Shown here: positions 44,391 through 54,562 of the stretch, in pieces | How the letters are laid out: each line of letters starts with the position of its first letter | Position numbering within the stretch: position 1 is the first letter of the stretch | Assembly: GCF_029193595.2 (NCBI RefSeq) | Contig: NZ_CP135052.1 | Location: 930,001-994,000 of the forward strand | Length of the DNA: 64,000 nucleotides | Direction of reading: 5' to 3' | Origin: Providencia hangzhouensis | Lineage (GTDB): Bacteria > Pseudomonadota > Gammaproteobacteria > Enterobacterales > Enterobacteriaceae | The notes under the pieces: generated by a model | What the model saw: the letters and a program-made list of their open reading frames with translations, nothing else | Databases searched by the model: none | What the model was told of the DNA's origin: nothing | Program-made: the position numbers and the translations under genes

Positions 44391-44420
44391 CTGTTGCAAA
44401 TACTATCTGGAGTCAACGTT

Positions 44421-45347
44421 TTGAGCGCCATGTTTTCTAACCAGCTACTCAACGATATCCTAGACCAAGTTCGCCCACTGATTGGGCAAGGTTGTGTTGC
44501 AAATTATATTCCTGCTTTAGGTTGCGTACCTTCCCACCATTTAGGCATTGCGGTATCCACGATTGACGGTGATATTTTCACCGCAGGGGACGCATATCAA
44601 CGTTTTTCAATTCAATCTATTTCAAAAGTATTAAGCCTCACGCTTGCAATGACACGTTATGAGGAAGAGGAAATCTGGAGCCGCGTAGGTAAAGAACCCT
44701 CAGGGCTACCCTTTAATTCGTTAATTCAAATTGAAATGGAAAAGGGGATACCTCGAAACCCGTTTATCAATGCGGGAGCCATTGTTATTGCTGATATGTT
44801 GCAATCACGCCTAAGCGCACCTAAACAGCGCATGCTAGAGTTTGTCCGAAAGTTGTCCTGTGAACCGGATATCAGTTATGACACGGTTGTCGCTCGTTCA
44901 GAATTGGAACACGCCAGTCGTAATGCAGCTATTGCTTATCTTATGAAATCTTTTGGGAATTTTGAAAATGATGTTTTAACGGTTCTCGAAACTTATTTTC
45001 ATTATTGCTCTCTAAGTATGAACTGTGTTGAATTAGCGAGGTGTTTTTCCTATTTAACATCGCAAGGGATGTCATCTTGCTCCATTGACCCCATCATCAC
45101 GCCACTACAATCAAGGCAAATCAACGCATTAATGATGACTTGTGGTATGTATGACGGTTCTGGTGAGTTTGCATTTCGGATAGGAATGCCCGGCAAGTCT
45201 GGTGTTGGTGGCGGTATTGTTTGTGTGGTTCCAAACCAATTTACCGTAGCGGTTTGGTCACCTGAGCTAGACTCGGCGGGGAACTCTTTAGTCGGCTGTG
45301 CGGCTTTAGAGTTATTATCGAAACGAATTGGGCGTTCTGTTTTTTAA
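44421..45347 (+). CDS. glsB: Glutaminase (GlsA/GlsB family)
   Basis: It hydrolyses glutamine to glutamate and ammonia. It belongs to the serine-dependent beta-lactamase-like fold. The catalytic Ser-x-x-Lys is [11 protein letters not shown] (about residue 66), with NPFINAGAI, the Ser/Tyr region and [10 protein letters not shown] conserved. I choose the TTG at 44421: GGAG lies 8 bases upstream, and the resulting [14 protein letters not shown] aligns with E. coli GlsB MAVAMDNAILENIL. The next ATG is at 44430. The 308 residues equal E. coli GlsB. The frame to 44355 is excluded by the terminator within it. Confidence 0.92.
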   Translation: MSAMFSNQLLNDILDQVRPLIGQGCVANYIPALGCVPSHHLGIAVSTIDGDIFTAGDAYQRFSIQSISKVLSLTLAMTRYEEEEIWSRVGKEPSGLPFNSLIQIEMEKGIPRNPFINAGAIVIADMLQSRLSAPKQRMLEFVRKLSCEPDISYDTVVARSELEHASRNAAIAYLMKSFGNFENDVLTVLETYFHYCSLSMNCVELARCFSYLTSQGMSSCSIDPIITPLQSRQINALMMTCGMYDGSGEFAFRIGMPGKSGVGGGIVCVVPNQFTVAVWSPELDSAGNSLVGCAALELLSKRIGRSVF

Positions 45348-45370
45348 TTAATGCTCTACTAGGAGATTTT

Positions 45371-46102
45371 ATGTTACGCCGTACATTAATTGCATTTTCA
45401 CTCCTTGCTTGTGCGACGAGCCAAGCTGCAGATTATAACTGTTCTGTAACACCAAAGGATGACATCGTTATGACACCTGGAAGTGTGCAAGTTATTGGTG
45501 CAAGTGGCGATTTAAAAATTACGCCAAATGGTGATATCACGCTTAACGGTAAAAATGTTGCTGCAACAGAGGCCCAAAAGCAGCAAGCTATTCGTTACCA
45601 AGCCTCTATCCGTCAGGATTTACCTTGGATAAAACAAGAATCAGAAAAAAAATTATCAACTTCAAGGGAAACGATAGACAAAGTTGTCGTTAAAGTGGTT
45701 GGTAGCGATAGCAATATCCGTAACCGGTTAACAAAACTAGAAAAAGAGCTTAATGGGCAAATCAATCAAATTATTGAGACTCGCCCTAATGGTTATGTAT
45801 TTCACCATGAAGCCATGAAAACTGTTGAAGCGAAAGGACGCGAGCTAGTTAATGAAAGCTTGGGGGGCATTTTACAAGACAGCATCAACGAAATGGGGCG
45901 CAAGCAATTATTATCGGGTGGTGATGCTAATAAAGCGCTACAAGGTATGTTAGGGAACTTAGGCGGGTTACAACAAGAGCTCGAATCTGAATGGAAAAAA
46001 CAAGAGAAAAGCTTCCAGCAATTTGGCCAACAAGTTTGTTCTAAAGTAACCTCAATAGAGCAACAACGCGTCTCATTACTTAATTCAATCAAAAGTAGCT
46101 GA
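45371..46102 (+). CDS. yggN: YggN family periplasmic protein (DUF2884)
   Basis: The 243-residue precursor has a signal peptide (residues 1-19, cleaved at SQA-AD). The mature part opens with DYNCSVTPKDDIVMTPGSVQ, a short beta-rich segment, and continues as a long helical region ending in coiled coil. E. coli YggN (239) has the same layout and sits in the same neighbourhood. Two cysteines (mature position 4 and near the C-terminus, QVCSKV) may form a disulphide. Function is unknown. A terminator follows. Confidence 0.88.
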   Translation: MLRRTLIAFSLLACATSQAADYNCSVTPKDDIVMTPGSVQVIGASGDLKITPNGDITLNGKNVAATEAQKQQAIRYQASIRQDLPWIKQESEKKLSTSRETIDKVVVKVVGSDSNIRNRLTKLEKELNGQINQIIETRPNGYVFHHEAMKTVEAKGRELVNESLGGILQDSINEMGRKQLLSGGDANKALQGMLGNLGGLQQELESEWKKQEKSFQQFGQQVCSKVTSIEQQRVSLLNSIKSS

Positions 46103-46131
46103 TAGCACTAAAATCACAATAACCTTATGAG

Positions 46132-46165
46132 CAGTAATGTATTTTTTGTACATTACTGTTTTTTT
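46132..46165 (+). terminator. yggN terminator
   Basis: A perfect 10-bp stem (CAGTAATGTA / TACATTACTG) is followed by a run of seven T residues, 29 bp past the yggN stop. Confidence 0.85.
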
Positions 46166-46215
46166 ATTTTATCTCTATCATCAATTTGTGTGATATTAAT
46201 TCCATTAATGGGAAT

Positions 46216-46234
46216 GAAAATGAAATTGATTCTT
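46216..46234. promoter_or_regulatory. Possible Fur box
   Basis: GAAAATGAAATTGATTCTT matches the 19-bp Fur consensus GATAATGATAATCATTATC at 13 positions, all three hexamers being recognisable. It lies 72 bp upstream of a siderophore-binding protein gene, the expected place for iron-dependent repression. Confidence 0.6.
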
Positions 46235-46305
46235 ATTTGATTGACATCTAAGCTGCTCACTTTACAATGCGGGTTTGGCTTAATGACTAAATTGGGATCA
46301 TTTAA

Positions 46306-47256
46306 ATGAAAAAGTTCATTCCTGCTCTCCTTGTTTCTGTGTTGTCATTCTCTGCGCCTTTCGCTCTCAGCGCTGAATCTACCACTTTCACGCCAAATGC
46401 GGTGATAGCACAAGGTGTTGAAAAAGTGACGATCAAACACCTATCAGGTGAAACTGAAGTCGTGAAAAAACCACAAAAAGTGGTTCTGTTTGATTTCGGT
46501 GTTTATGACTCAATGCAAAAACTCGGCTTAGGTGACAAGGTTGTTGCGCTACCAACTGGCAATGCTCCCGCTTATATAAAAGGCAGCATTCCTGCATCAA
46601 TGGAAAATGCAGGTGGAATGAAACAACCTGATTTAGCCAAAATCGCGCAATTAAAACCTGACCTTATTGTGATCACGGGTCGTCAAGGTAAGTCTTATGA
46701 TGAGTTATCAAAAATTGCACCCACCATCAATTTAGGCTCTGATAGCAAGCACTATATTGATTCTGTAAAAGCCAACATTGGTGTGATTGGTGAGCTCTAT
46801 GGTAACCAAAAAGCGGTTGATGAGCAGTTGGTTCAATTAGATAAAGTCATCGCAGACGCCCAGAAGAAAGCGGCTGATTCTAATAAAAAAGTGTTAGTGC
46901 TGATGCATAATGACGGCAAATTAATTCCAAACAGCCAAGCTGTTGTTTACAACGTTGTGAAAGCGCAACGCGCTGACCTACCTGTTGATGAAAGTGCAGA
47001 TAAAGCAAAACGTCGTGTAGTGGATACCAAAACTATTGCTCAAGCGAATCCAGACGTGATCCTGATTGTTGACCGTAGCGAAGCGATTGGTGCAGGTAAA
47101 CTGGATAAAACGGTATTTGAAGACAGCAATATTCAAGAAACCAAAGCTTATAAAGACGGCAAAATTACTTACCTGCAATCTGACTTATGGTATTTGTCAG
47201 GTGGTGGTTTAGTTAGCTTAACTGAACAAGTTAATGCGGTGGTGAATGCTCTATAA
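46306..47256 (+). CDS. Siderophore/iron ABC transporter substrate-binding protein (FatB/CeuE-like)
   Basis: The 316-residue precursor has a Sec signal peptide (1-23) without a lipobox, so the protein is free in the periplasm. The fold is the type III/helical-backbone class: VEKVTIKHLSGETEVVKKPQ at the start, then KPDLIVITGRQGKSYDEL and a C-terminal DLWYLSGGGLVSL. These resemble the FatB/CeuE/YclQ group that binds catecholate siderophores such as enterobactin fragments or petrobactin. No permease or ATPase gene is adjacent, so it must use a transporter encoded elsewhere. A Fur-type site precedes it. Confidence 0.82.
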   Translation: MKKFIPALLVSVLSFSAPFALSAESTTFTPNAVIAQGVEKVTIKHLSGETEVVKKPQKVVLFDFGVYDSMQKLGLGDKVVALPTGNAPAYIKGSIPASMENAGGMKQPDLAKIAQLKPDLIVITGRQGKSYDELSKIAPTINLGSDSKHYIDSVKANIGVIGELYGNQKAVDEQLVQLDKVIADAQKKAADSNKKVLVLMHNDGKLIPNSQAVVYNVVKAQRADLPVDESADKAKRRVVDTKTIAQANPDVILIVDRSEAIGAGKLDKTVFEDSNIQETKAYKDGKITYLQSDLWYLSGGGLVSLTEQVNAVVNAL

Positions 47257-47342
47257 CAGATATCTGCCACTGTCTTATTGATGGTGGCAATATGTATTAC
47301 CTCAATTGTTATTCTTGTCTATTTCATTTTTATCTCTAAACA

Positions 47343-47370
47343 AAAGCCCACGTCAAATAAAGTGGGCTTT
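47343..47370. terminator. Bidirectional terminator between the binding-protein gene and hemW
   Basis: A perfect 9-bp stem (AAAGCCCAC / GTGGGCTTT) with a 10-base loop separates convergent genes, with A and T runs on both sides. Confidence 0.8.
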
Positions 47371-47417
47371 CATCTGATTTATAAGTGAAATGATATTATA
47401 AATAGATCGAATAACCG

Positions 47418-48557
47418 CTACTCTTCACCTAAAAATAACTCTAATAGGGAATTGAGAAACAATTTTCCATGCTCAGTGATCTGCCATTCATCCACAGTTT
47501 CTGTGATATAGCTTTTCGCTAAGGCTTCATCAATAGCCGCTCTAACTGTTGATTCTGGTAACCCTGTATATTGGGTAAATTCAGCGCGAGGCATAGCTTC
47601 AAGCAGACGAAAGCGGTTCATGAAATATTCAAATGGCCTATCGGAGGCATCAACATCATAGGATTGGTGCATATAACGCCCCTCCATATAACCTCGAGGG
47701 TGTTTTGTTTTTACGGTTCGTAAAATTTGACCATCTTCAAAAGAAATTTTTCCATGAGCACCACAACCGATGCCTAAATAGTCACCAAAGCGCCAGTAAT
47801 TGAGATTGTGTTGGCATTGGTAACCGGGTTTAGCATAGGCGGATGTTTCATATTGCTGATAACCTGCCGCGCTCAATAATTTATGGCCTTCGGTGTAAAT
47901 ATCCCATAGTGTATCGTCATCGGGTAATACCGGAGGACGTGAGCCAAACTGAGTGTTGGGTTCAATGGTTAATTGGTACCAAGACAGGTGCGGAGGTGCA
48001 AGTTCAATGGCTTGGCGCAGGTCAGATAAACCTTCAATTTGAGTTTGCGCAGGTAACCCATGCATTAAATCGAGGTTAAAGCTTCTTAAATTAAGATTAG
48101 TGGCCAACTGAGCGGCGCGTTTCGCTTCATCAGCGCCATGAATACGCCCTAAAGTGATTAATTTGTCATTACCGAAACTTTGTACACCAATAGAAATACG
48201 GTTGATTCCTGCTGCTTGGTAACCTGCAAAACGGCCAGCCTCAATAGTGCCGGGGTTTGCTTCCATGGTGACTTCTGCGTGAGGGTCTAAATCAACTCTC
48301 TGACGTACGCCATCCATTAATGCTTGCATTGACTCAGCACTTAATAAACTGGGCGTTCCACCCCCAATAAAAATGGTTTTTACCGAACGCCCTGCAACTA
48401 ATTTTGCATCAATGTCTAAATCGGCCAACAAGTGTGCCACATATTCTTGCTGAGGAATTTCCCCCTTAAGTGTGTGCGAGTTGAAGTCACAATAAGGGCA
48501 TTTTTGCACACACCAGGGGATATGGATATACAGGCTCAGCGGGGGTAATTTAAGCAT
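47418..48557 (-). CDS. hemW: HemW, radical SAM haem chaperone
   Basis: This 379-residue HemN-like protein inserts haem into respiratory proteins rather than acting as coproporphyrinogen dehydrogenase. The 4Fe-4S/SAM motif is [10 protein letters not shown] near residue 16, which lacks the extra cysteine of Hem[12 protein letters not shown] and TMEANPGT are SAM-domain landmarks, and a C-terminal winged-helix HemN_C region follows. The start overlaps the rdgB stop by 8 bp. The hemW-rdgB pair is as in E. coli. Confidence 0.93.
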   Translation of the reverse strand: MLKLPPLSLYIHIPWCVQKCPYCDFNSHTLKGEIPQQEYVAHLLADLDIDAKLVAGRSVKTIFIGGGTPSLLSAESMQALMDGVRQRVDLDPHAEVTMEANPGTIEAGRFAGYQAAGINRISIGVQSFGNDKLITLGRIHGADEAKRAAQLATNLNLRSFNLDLMHGLPAQTQIEGLSDLRQAIELAPPHLSWYQLTIEPNTQFGSRPPVLPDDDTLWDIYTEGHKLLSAAGYQQYETSAYAKPGYQCQHNLNYWRFGDYLGIGCGAHGKISFEDGQILRTVKTKHPRGYMEGRYMHQSYDVDASDRPFEYFMNRFRLLEAMPRAEFTQYTGLPESTVRAAIDEALAKSYITETVDEWQITEHGKLFLNSLLELFLGEE

Positions 48558-49143
48558 TCTTCAGCGCATCCAACATCATTGTGAGGGCTCTTCCACGATG
48601 TGAAACGGCTTGTTTTTCTGCTTTTGTTAACTCTGCTGAGGTGCAACCTAATTCAGGAACATAAAATATAGGGTCATAACCGAAGCCACCTTGGCCTTTG
48701 CGTTCATGAGTTATGACACCGTGCCAGCGACCATGAAAAACCAACGGCGTTGGGTCTTCTGCATGGCGTAAATAGACCAGAACGCAGTTGAATTGAGCCT
48801 GACGTTGGTCGTCAGGCACATTTTTCATTGCTTCAAGTAATTTTATCAGGTTTTGCTCATCGGTCGCATCTTCCCCTGCATAACGTGCAGAGTAAATGCC
48901 AGGTGCGCCACCGAGTGCATCAACAGAAATTCCTGAATCATCAGCAATTGCGGGTAACCCGGTTTGTGCTGCTGCATGGCGTGCTTTTAAGATCGCATTT
49001 TCAATAAAGGTTAAGCCTGTTTCTTCTGCAGATTCAACACCTAATGAGGTTTGTGCGACGATATCCATCCCAAAGTCACGTAGTAGGTCAGCTAACTCAT
49101 TCACTTTCCCGGGGTTACCGGTGGCTAAAACAACTTTTTGCAT
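48550..49143 (-). CDS. rdgB: dITP/XTP pyrophosphatase RdgB
   Basis: It removes deaminated purine nucleotides (dITP, XTP) to keep them out of DNA. The 197 residues match E. coli (197). It has the N-terminal [13 protein letters not shown], the metal-binding [20 protein letters not shown] and the [11 protein letters not shown] signature. The 16-bp gap to yggT suggests one transcript with the upstream genes. Confidence 0.96.
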   Translation of the reverse strand: MQKVVLATGNPGKVNELADLLRDFGMDIVAQTSLGVESAEETGLTFIENAILKARHAAAQTGLPAIADDSGISVDALGGAPGIYSARYAGEDATDEQNLIKLLEAMKNVPDDQRQAQFNCVLVYLRHAEDPTPLVFHGRWHGVITHERKGQGGFGYDPIFYVPELGCTSAELTKAEKQAVSHRGRALTMMLDALKNA

Positions 49144-49159
49144 TATTTAAAACTCGTTT

Positions 49160-49744
49160 TTACATAATACCAATGGAATACATCATTGCAGTCAATGATG
49201 GGTCAATCATCAGTGAGATATCAACACGCAGATAATTCAGCGCGATTAAAATAAACATTACAATCATTGCGGAGAAATCTAACCCGCCCATAGCAGGGAT
49301 AATACGACGAATTGGCGCCATTAAAGGTTCTGTTAATTGGTATAATAAATAGTCTACAGGATTACGGCCTTGGCTGACCCAGCTTAAAATTGCACGGATT
49401 AAAATCATCCAAAAAATCAATTTACCGGTATAGGTTAATAATAAAATCAGCCCCATAGGTAAAATACTTATGCCTAAAATAGGGAGCAAGTTAGTCGCCC
49501 ACATACCAAAAATAATAGCTGCAATGGCTAAAATAAATGCCACAACCACTGAAGCGGTATCTATTGCGCCAAAAGAAGGAATGACTCGGCGCAATGGTGC
49601 GACGATAGGCTGTGTTGCTTTGACAACAAATTTCGAAAAGGGATTGTAAAAATCTGCACGCACCCACTGCATCCATACGCGCAGCAGTAATACAAAAATA
49701 TACAGTTGAATCAGGGTAGTAACGACGAATACTAAGGTCTGCAT
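49160..49744 (-). CDS. yggT: YggT family inner-membrane protein
   Basis: The 194-residue integral membrane protein consists of two YggT repeats. Each ends in a P-I-V/M-A-P-x-R-R-x-I-P motif (QPIVAPLRRVIPSFG near residue 46 and EPLMAPIRRIIPAMG near residue 147). Homologues influence osmotic or potassium tolerance and envelope assembly; the exact role is open. E. coli has yggU between rdgB and yggT; it is absent here. Confidence 0.92.
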   Translation of the reverse strand: MQTLVFVVTTLIQLYIFVLLLRVWMQWVRADFYNPFSKFVVKATQPIVAPLRRVIPSFGAIDTASVVVAFILAIAAIIFGMWATNLLPILGISILPMGLILLLTYTGKLIFWMILIRAILSWVSQGRNPVDYLLYQLTEPLMAPIRRIIPAMGGLDFSAMIVMFILIALNYLRVDISLMIDPSLTAMMYSIGIM

Positions 49745-49763
49745 GGTGAGTTCCGCGATTAAT

Positions 49764-50585
49764 TTAAAAAAGTTTTTCCATTTCTTCCGCTCTATTTATT
49801 GTGCTTTGCATTGCATCGGCAACAATCTGCGGAAGATTTCCATTATAAAATTGCTCTAAAGCCATCGCGGTGGTACCGCCTTTAGAGGTGACTTGTTCAC
49901 GTAGAGTCGAAAAAGCCGTGTCATTTTGTGACTTAGCAAGTTCTACAGCCCCCTCAATCGCATGAAGAACGAGCTCTCTAGCTTGTTGTTTATCATAACC
50001 GAGTTGCTCTGCTTTTTGCTGCATTGATTCCATAAATAGAAAGAAATAGGCAGGAGAGCTACCAGTAATAGCAATAATGTTATTGATTTCTTGTTCTTGT
50101 TGGCACCAAATCGTTGAGCCGACACTTTGCATCAGTTCTTGTGCAAATTGTTTGTCTTGCTCTGAAACTTTCCCTTGAGCAAATAGCCCACTAACGCCTT
50201 TCCCTACCAATGATGGCGTGTTTGGCATGATGCGCACTAAATTCAGCGAATGAGCGAAATAGTCGTTATAACGTTCTGCTGGGATCCCAGCCGCAATGGT
50301 TAGGACTAATTTTTGCTCAAAATCAGCCGCATTTTGTAGTGGTTCACATACTTCTTTCATCATTTGCGGCTTAACGGCAAGGACAATCACATCCGCAGCT
50401 TTGACAGCGGCTAAGTTATCATGACTGCTGATAATGCCATATTGTTCAGCCAGTTTATCTCGACGCACAGGTGTCGGAGAACACACCGTGATCATCGATG
50501 CAGGGTAACCATGGTTAACCAGCCCAGCAATGATGGCGTGAGCCATATTTCCGGCGCCGATGAAGGCAATTTTACGATGTTGCAT
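49764..50585 (-). CDS. proC: Pyrroline-5-carboxylate reductase ProC
   Basis: It catalyses the last step of proline synthesis. The 273 residues (E. coli 269) show the NAD(P)-binding KIAFIGAGNMAHAIIAGLV, the AVKPQMM loop, RIMPNTPSLVGKGVSGL and the C-terminal LREQVTSKGGTTAMALE signature. Unlike in E. coli, the gene sits between yggS and yggT, an arrangement common in many other proteobacteria. It starts 13 bp after yggS. Confidence 0.95.
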   Translation of the reverse strand: MQHRKIAFIGAGNMAHAIIAGLVNHGYPASMITVCSPTPVRRDKLAEQYGIISSHDNLAAVKAADVIVLAVKPQMMKEVCEPLQNAADFEQKLVLTIAAGIPAERYNDYFAHSLNLVRIMPNTPSLVGKGVSGLFAQGKVSEQDKQFAQELMQSVGSTIWCQQEQEINNIIAITGSSPAYFFLFMESMQQKAEQLGYDKQQARELVLHAIEGAVELAKSQNDTAFSTLREQVTSKGGTTAMALEQFYNGNLPQIVADAMQSTINRAEEMEKLF

Positions 50586-50598
50586 TCTGTTCTCCTAT

Positions 50599-51291
50599 TT
50601 ATTGGTGATATTGGCGCGCGCCAAAAATAGCGGTTCCTATGCGAACAAGTGTTGAACCGCAATGGATTGCTGCACGCATATCGTCAGTCATCCCCATTGA
50701 AAGAGTGTCAACCGTGGGATAAGTGGTTTTTAATTGTTCAAATGCCTCATTCATCTGATGAAACACGGCACACTGGCGTTCATAATCCGTTTCAGGCGCA
50801 GGGATCGTCATCAGGCCGCGTAACACTAGGTTTGGCATAGTAGCGACCTGTGCAGCAAGTTCTGCGACTTCTGCTAGTGTTATACCCGATTTACTGTTTT
50901 CATCGCTGATATTAATTTGAATTAGCACATTGAGAGGGGCTTTTTCACTAGGACGTTGGTCATTTAAGCGCTGAGCAATTTTCGCTCTGTCTAAAGTATG
51001 AAACCAGTCAAAATGTTCAGCGACAAGGCGGCTTTTATTTGACTGTAATGGGCCAATAAAATGCCAAATAAGGTCATTTCTATGCGAAAAATATTGAATT
51101 TTCTCAACACCTTCTTGAACATAATTCTCACCAAATTGGCGCTGACCTGCCTCAATGGCTTCTGAAATAGCTTCACAAGGTTTTGTTTTACTTACCGCGA
51201 GTAGCGTAATGTCCTGTGGTGAGCGCTGGCACTCTGCGGCAGCATGCTCAATACGCGCGGTGACATCAGAGATATTATTTTGAATGGTCAT
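50599..51291 (-). CDS. yggS: YggS, pyridoxal-phosphate homeostasis protein
   Basis: This single-domain alanine-racemase-like barrel binds PLP and buffers its cellular level. The PLP lysine is in LLAVSKTKPCEAI (about residue 36). HFIGPLQSNKS, RGLMTIPAP and SMGMTDDMRAAIHCGSTLVRIGTAIFG are family signatures. I start at the ATG at 51291; the frame opens with a TTG four codons earlier. It begins the yggS-proC-yggT-rdgB-hemW run. Confidence 0.95.
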   Translation of the reverse strand: MTIQNNISDVTARIEHAAAECQRSPQDITLLAVSKTKPCEAISEAIEAGQRQFGENYVQEGVEKIQYFSHRNDLIWHFIGPLQSNKSRLVAEHFDWFHTLDRAKIAQRLNDQRPSEKAPLNVLIQINISDENSKSGITLAEVAELAAQVATMPNLVLRGLMTIPAPETDYERQCAVFHQMNEAFEQLKTTYPTVDTLSMGMTDDMRAAIHCGSTLVRIGTAIFGARQYHQ

Positions 51292-51438
51292 TATTTTATT
51301 CAATATGGTTTATTCAATACTATTTTATTCATGTCATACATGAATAGCGGCTGTTGACCATAGTGTAAAGCAAATTACATCAGAACGGCACCATGGCGTG
51401 AGATTAAGCTAAAAATAACCACGCAAAATACGCAATAA

Positions 51439-51858
51439 TTACATCTGTTGTTCAAACCAGCTTTCAAGGATCACCACGGCAGAGGCTGAATCAACTTTGC
51501 CTTTGCTTAGTGCTCGATAACCGCCTTGTTCAAAAAGGCCTGCTTTTGCTTCAACCGTGGAAAGACGTTCATCATGTAATTCGACTTTAACACCAAAACG
51601 GCCATGAATCCGATTTGCAAAATTACGGGCTTGGCTTGTAACAAGTTGCTCGGTACCATCCATATTAAGGGGAAGGCCGACAATAACCAACTGAGGTTGC
51701 CATTCTTTAAGTAACTTTTCGATTTGTTGCCAATCAGGACGGCCGTCACTGGCTTTTAGTGAGGTTAGTGGTCGTGCAGTACCTGTAATTTCTTGCCCAA
51801 CCGCTACACCGATACTTTTGGTTCCAAAATCAAAGGCTAACAATGTTCTTCCAGACAT
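51439..51858 (-). CDS. yqgF: YqgF/RuvX, Holliday-junction resolvase-like RNase
   Basis: The 139-residue RNase H-fold protein is involved in 16S rRNA 5' maturation. The first catalytic Asp is in [27 protein letters not shown] and [12 protein letters not shown] carry the next acidic residues, and the last Asp is in [12 protein letters not shown]. Its ATG shares a base with the yqgE stop, so the two are coupled. Confidence 0.95.
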   Translation of the reverse strand: MSGRTLLAFDFGTKSIGVAVGQEITGTARPLTSLKASDGRPDWQQIEKLLKEWQPQLVIVGLPLNMDGTEQLVTSQARNFANRIHGRFGVKVELHDERLSTVEAKAGLFEQGGYRALSKGKVDSASAVVILESWFEQQM

Positions 51859-52421
51859 TAAGCATGCCCCGCTTGCATTGAAATTGTATGAATATCAACA
51901 CCAATTAATTTAGCCGCGGCACTCCAGCGTTCATGAATGGGTGTGTCAAAAATAAGCTGAGGAGAAGCTTCAACGGTTAGCCAGCTATTTTCCATAATTT
52001 CACGCTCAAGTTGGCCTGGCTCCCAGCTTGCATAACCTAGCGCCACTAATGAGTTGGTAGGCGAGTGCTCACTTCCTAAAGTCTCTAAGATATCTTTTGA
52101 CGTCGTCACCATAACGTCATCATTTAAATGCAGGCTAGATAAAAAGCCTTTAATTGGTGTGTGTAAGATAAACCCATGTTCTTCTGCAACAGGGCCCCCC
52201 GCAATGACGGGCTTTTTTAAATTACGGTTATCAATTTTATCTGAAATCGTAATTTCGAGTTTTTTGAGCATCGTATCGACAGAAAAGTCATCAATAGGTT
52301 TGTTAATCACGATCCCCATCGCCCCTTTTTCATTGTGCTCACACACATAAACGACCGACTGTTCAAAATAAGGGTCTGTTAAGGATGGCATGGCGATAAG
52401 AAAATGGTTTTGCAGATTCAA
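51858..52421 (-). CDS. yqgE: YqgE (DUF179/AlgH family) protein
   Basis: This 187-residue cytosolic protein is of the UPF0301 family. It has [20 protein letters not shown] at the start, [11 protein letters not shown] and a [13 protein letters not shown] motif, followed by a C-terminal [11 protein letters not shown]. Its function is unsettled. The order gshB-yqgE-yqgF is conserved widely. Confidence 0.94.
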   Translation of the reverse strand: MNLQNHFLIAMPSLTDPYFEQSVVYVCEHNEKGAMGIVINKPIDDFSVDTMLKKLEITISDKIDNRNLKKPVIAGGPVAEEHGFILHTPIKGFLSSLHLNDDVMVTTSKDILETLGSEHSPTNSLVALGYASWEPGQLEREIMENSWLTVEASPQLIFDTPIHERWSAAAKLIGVDIHTISMQAGHA

Positions 52422-52594
52422 ACTTAGACTCCAGCAAATTTAAAAACAATTGATAGAACACAATAAAAGGCAAAACTATAAGGTGGTAAATAAAACTGAT
52501 GACTTTTACCGTTTGAAAACAATATATCTTGTTAAAACAATATATTGTGTGAAAAAAATAAAAATCATCAGTAAAGATAAACCACTGCTATAAA

Positions 52595-53542
52595 TTATTT
52601 ATTGAGACGGCGTTCAATGGCATCCATTAACATACCGGTAATGGAGATATCAAATGCGGCTTCAATTTCCCGTGCACACGTTGGGCTGGTCACGTTAATT
52701 TCAGTTAAACGGTCACCGATGATATCAAGACCAACAAAAATTAAGCCTTTTTCTTTTAATGTTGGCGCGACAGCACGCGCAATGGCCCAGTCACTTTCAC
52801 TTAATGGACGCGCTTCCCCACGGCCACCCGCAGCAAGGTTACCTCGGGTTTCGCCTTGAGCTGGAATTCGTGCTAAACAATACGGAACGGGTTCACCATC
52901 AACAACTAAGACACGTTTATCACCATCTTTAATTGCTGGCAGGAAGTTTTGTGCCATGCAGTAGCGGGAGCTATGTTCTGTTAGCGTTTCAATAATCACA
53001 CCCACATTTGGGTCATCTTGTTTGAGGCGGAAAATCGAAGCGCCGCCCATACCATCGAGTGGTTTAAAAATGACATCGCCATGTTTTTGGTGAAATTCTC
53101 TCAATTTTTGTGGGCTGCGAGTGACTAATGTGTCCGGTGTTAATTCAGCAAACCAAGCCGTAAACAATTTCTCATTACAGTCGCGTAGGCTTTGCGGCTT
53201 ATTCACAATTAGGGTGCCGGCTTGTTCCGCTCTTTCTAAAATATAAGTCGCATAGATAAATTCAGTGTCAAAAGGCGGGTCTTTACGCATTAAAATGGCA
53301 TCAAGTGAACTTAGGGCGATATCTTGTTCGCCATGAAATTCATACCATTTTTCAGGGTTTTCTTCGACCGTCACGATTTTTGTTTGTGCGCGAGCTTCAC
53401 CTTGGTGTAAATACAGGTCATTCATTTCCATATAATGGATTTCATAACCACGACGCTGAGCTTCCAACATCATTGCAAAACTGGTGTCTTTCTTGATTTT
53501 GATGGATGAAATAGGATCCATCACTATACCGAGCTTGATCAT
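52595..53542 (-). CDS. gshB: Glutathione synthetase GshB
   Basis: This ATP-grasp enzyme joins glycine to gamma-glutamylcysteine. The 315 residues match E. coli (316). An N-terminal LGIVMDPISSIKIKKDTSFA is followed by the ATP-grasp loop FKPLDGMGGASIF and the metal-binding NVTSPTCAREIE near the C-terminus. It begins 9 bp after rsmE. Confidence 0.96.
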   Translation of the reverse strand: MIKLGIVMDPISSIKIKKDTSFAMMLEAQRRGYEIHYMEMNDLYLHQGEARAQTKIVTVEENPEKWYEFHGEQDIALSSLDAILMRKDPPFDTEFIYATYILERAEQAGTLIVNKPQSLRDCNEKLFTAWFAELTPDTLVTRSPQKLREFHQKHGDVIFKPLDGMGGASIFRLKQDDPNVGVIIETLTEHSSRYCMAQNFLPAIKDGDKRVLVVDGEPVPYCLARIPAQGETRGNLAAGGRGEARPLSESDWAIARAVAPTLKEKGLIFVGLDIIGDRLTEINVTSPTCAREIEAAFDISITGMLMDAIERRLNK

Positions 53543-53551
53543 TTTTTCTCC

Positions 53552-54283
53552 TTACCCCAGATCACCTAAGCGCACTTGCAGTGCTGTGATAGCGGTTAGC
53601 GCAGTCGTTTCTGTTCGTAATACTCGAGGCCCTAACAGTATATCGGTAAATTGATAGTTTGCTGTCATGGCAATTTCGTCTGCTGACAAGCCACCTTCAG
53701 GGCCAATCAACAATCGTACTTTCTTTAGTTCAGTGGGTAGCGTATTAATACTTTCTGTCGCCCGTGGGTGTAAATTGACTTTAAACGCACCGTCATTCTC
53801 GGTGCACCAGGCTTCAAGGGTTTGCACTGGGCGAATTTCTGGAATTCGGTTGCGGCCGCATTGTTCACAGGCTGCAATTGCAATTTTTTGCCATTGTAGT
53901 AATTTTTTTTCGAGTCGTTCGCCATCTAAGCGAACACCACAACGTTCTGATAATAAAGGTGTTATTGTATTAACTCCGAGTTCGACAGATTTCTGGATGG
54001 TAAATTCCATTTTTTCCCCACGAGACATGACTTGCCCTAGGTGCAAATCGAGCGGGGATTCTCTATCATCAATTTGGCTATTTTCAATGTGTACGAATAC
54101 GTTTTTTTTAGTTGCTTCAGTAATTTCAGCACTAAAGGTCTGATTGCTGCCATCAAAAAGTTCGAGTTTTTGGCCAGCAGTCATGCGTAGCACCCGGCCG
54201 ACATGGTTTGCGGCATCATCACCAAGAGAAATTGTTGTATTTATTTGAAGAGGCTCTGGGTGATAAATGCGTGGAATGCGCAT
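53552..54283 (-). CDS. rsmE: 16S rRNA m3U1498 methyltransferase RsmE
   Basis: The 243-residue SPOUT methyltransferase has an N-terminal PUA-like domain ([22 protein letters not shown]). A C-terminal trefoil knot binds SAM through [14 protein letters not shown] and [16 protein letters not shown]. It modifies U1498 in the small-subunit rRNA. It heads the rsmE-gshB-yqgE-yqgF order. Confidence 0.95.
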   Translation of the reverse strand: MRIPRIYHPEPLQINTTISLGDDAANHVGRVLRMTAGQKLELFDGSNQTFSAEITEATKKNVFVHIENSQIDDRESPLDLHLGQVMSRGEKMEFTIQKSVELGVNTITPLLSERCGVRLDGERLEKKLLQWQKIAIAACEQCGRNRIPEIRPVQTLEAWCTENDGAFKVNLHPRATESINTLPTELKKVRLLIGPEGGLSADEIAMTANYQFTDILLGPRVLRTETTALTAITALQVRLGDLG

Positions 54284-54562
54284 AGCTTTTCCTTAGTACA
54301 AACTGGGTTAATAAATAATATAACTTTGATGAATATGGGGGTTGAATTGTTAAACTCAAGCGCTACTACCTAGTTTATAACGAAATACTGACCTTTTATA
54401 GTATGTCTGTGCCATAAGCGATATCTTAAACAGTGATGAAAGCAAACTAGGAGATCATGATATTCGAATAAACCGACTCCACTCAACGGAATTAAAGTGT
54501 TGGGAGCATCGAAAATTCACAGTATATTTATTTTTATCTCCATAAAGGAATAAGGAGTTAAT

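Noticed and set aside
44355..44420. Upstream extension of the glutaminase frame
   Set aside because: It contains the yggL terminator and aligns with nothing in the family; a TTG with a well-placed GGAG lies at 44421.
46132..46165. Possible small RNA at the yggN hairpin
   Set aside because: A single stem followed by T residues right after a gene is fully explained as a terminator.
53667..54143. 158-codon plus-strand frame antisense to rsmE
   Set aside because: rsmE is conserved over this stretch, and the antisense frame has no ribosome site.
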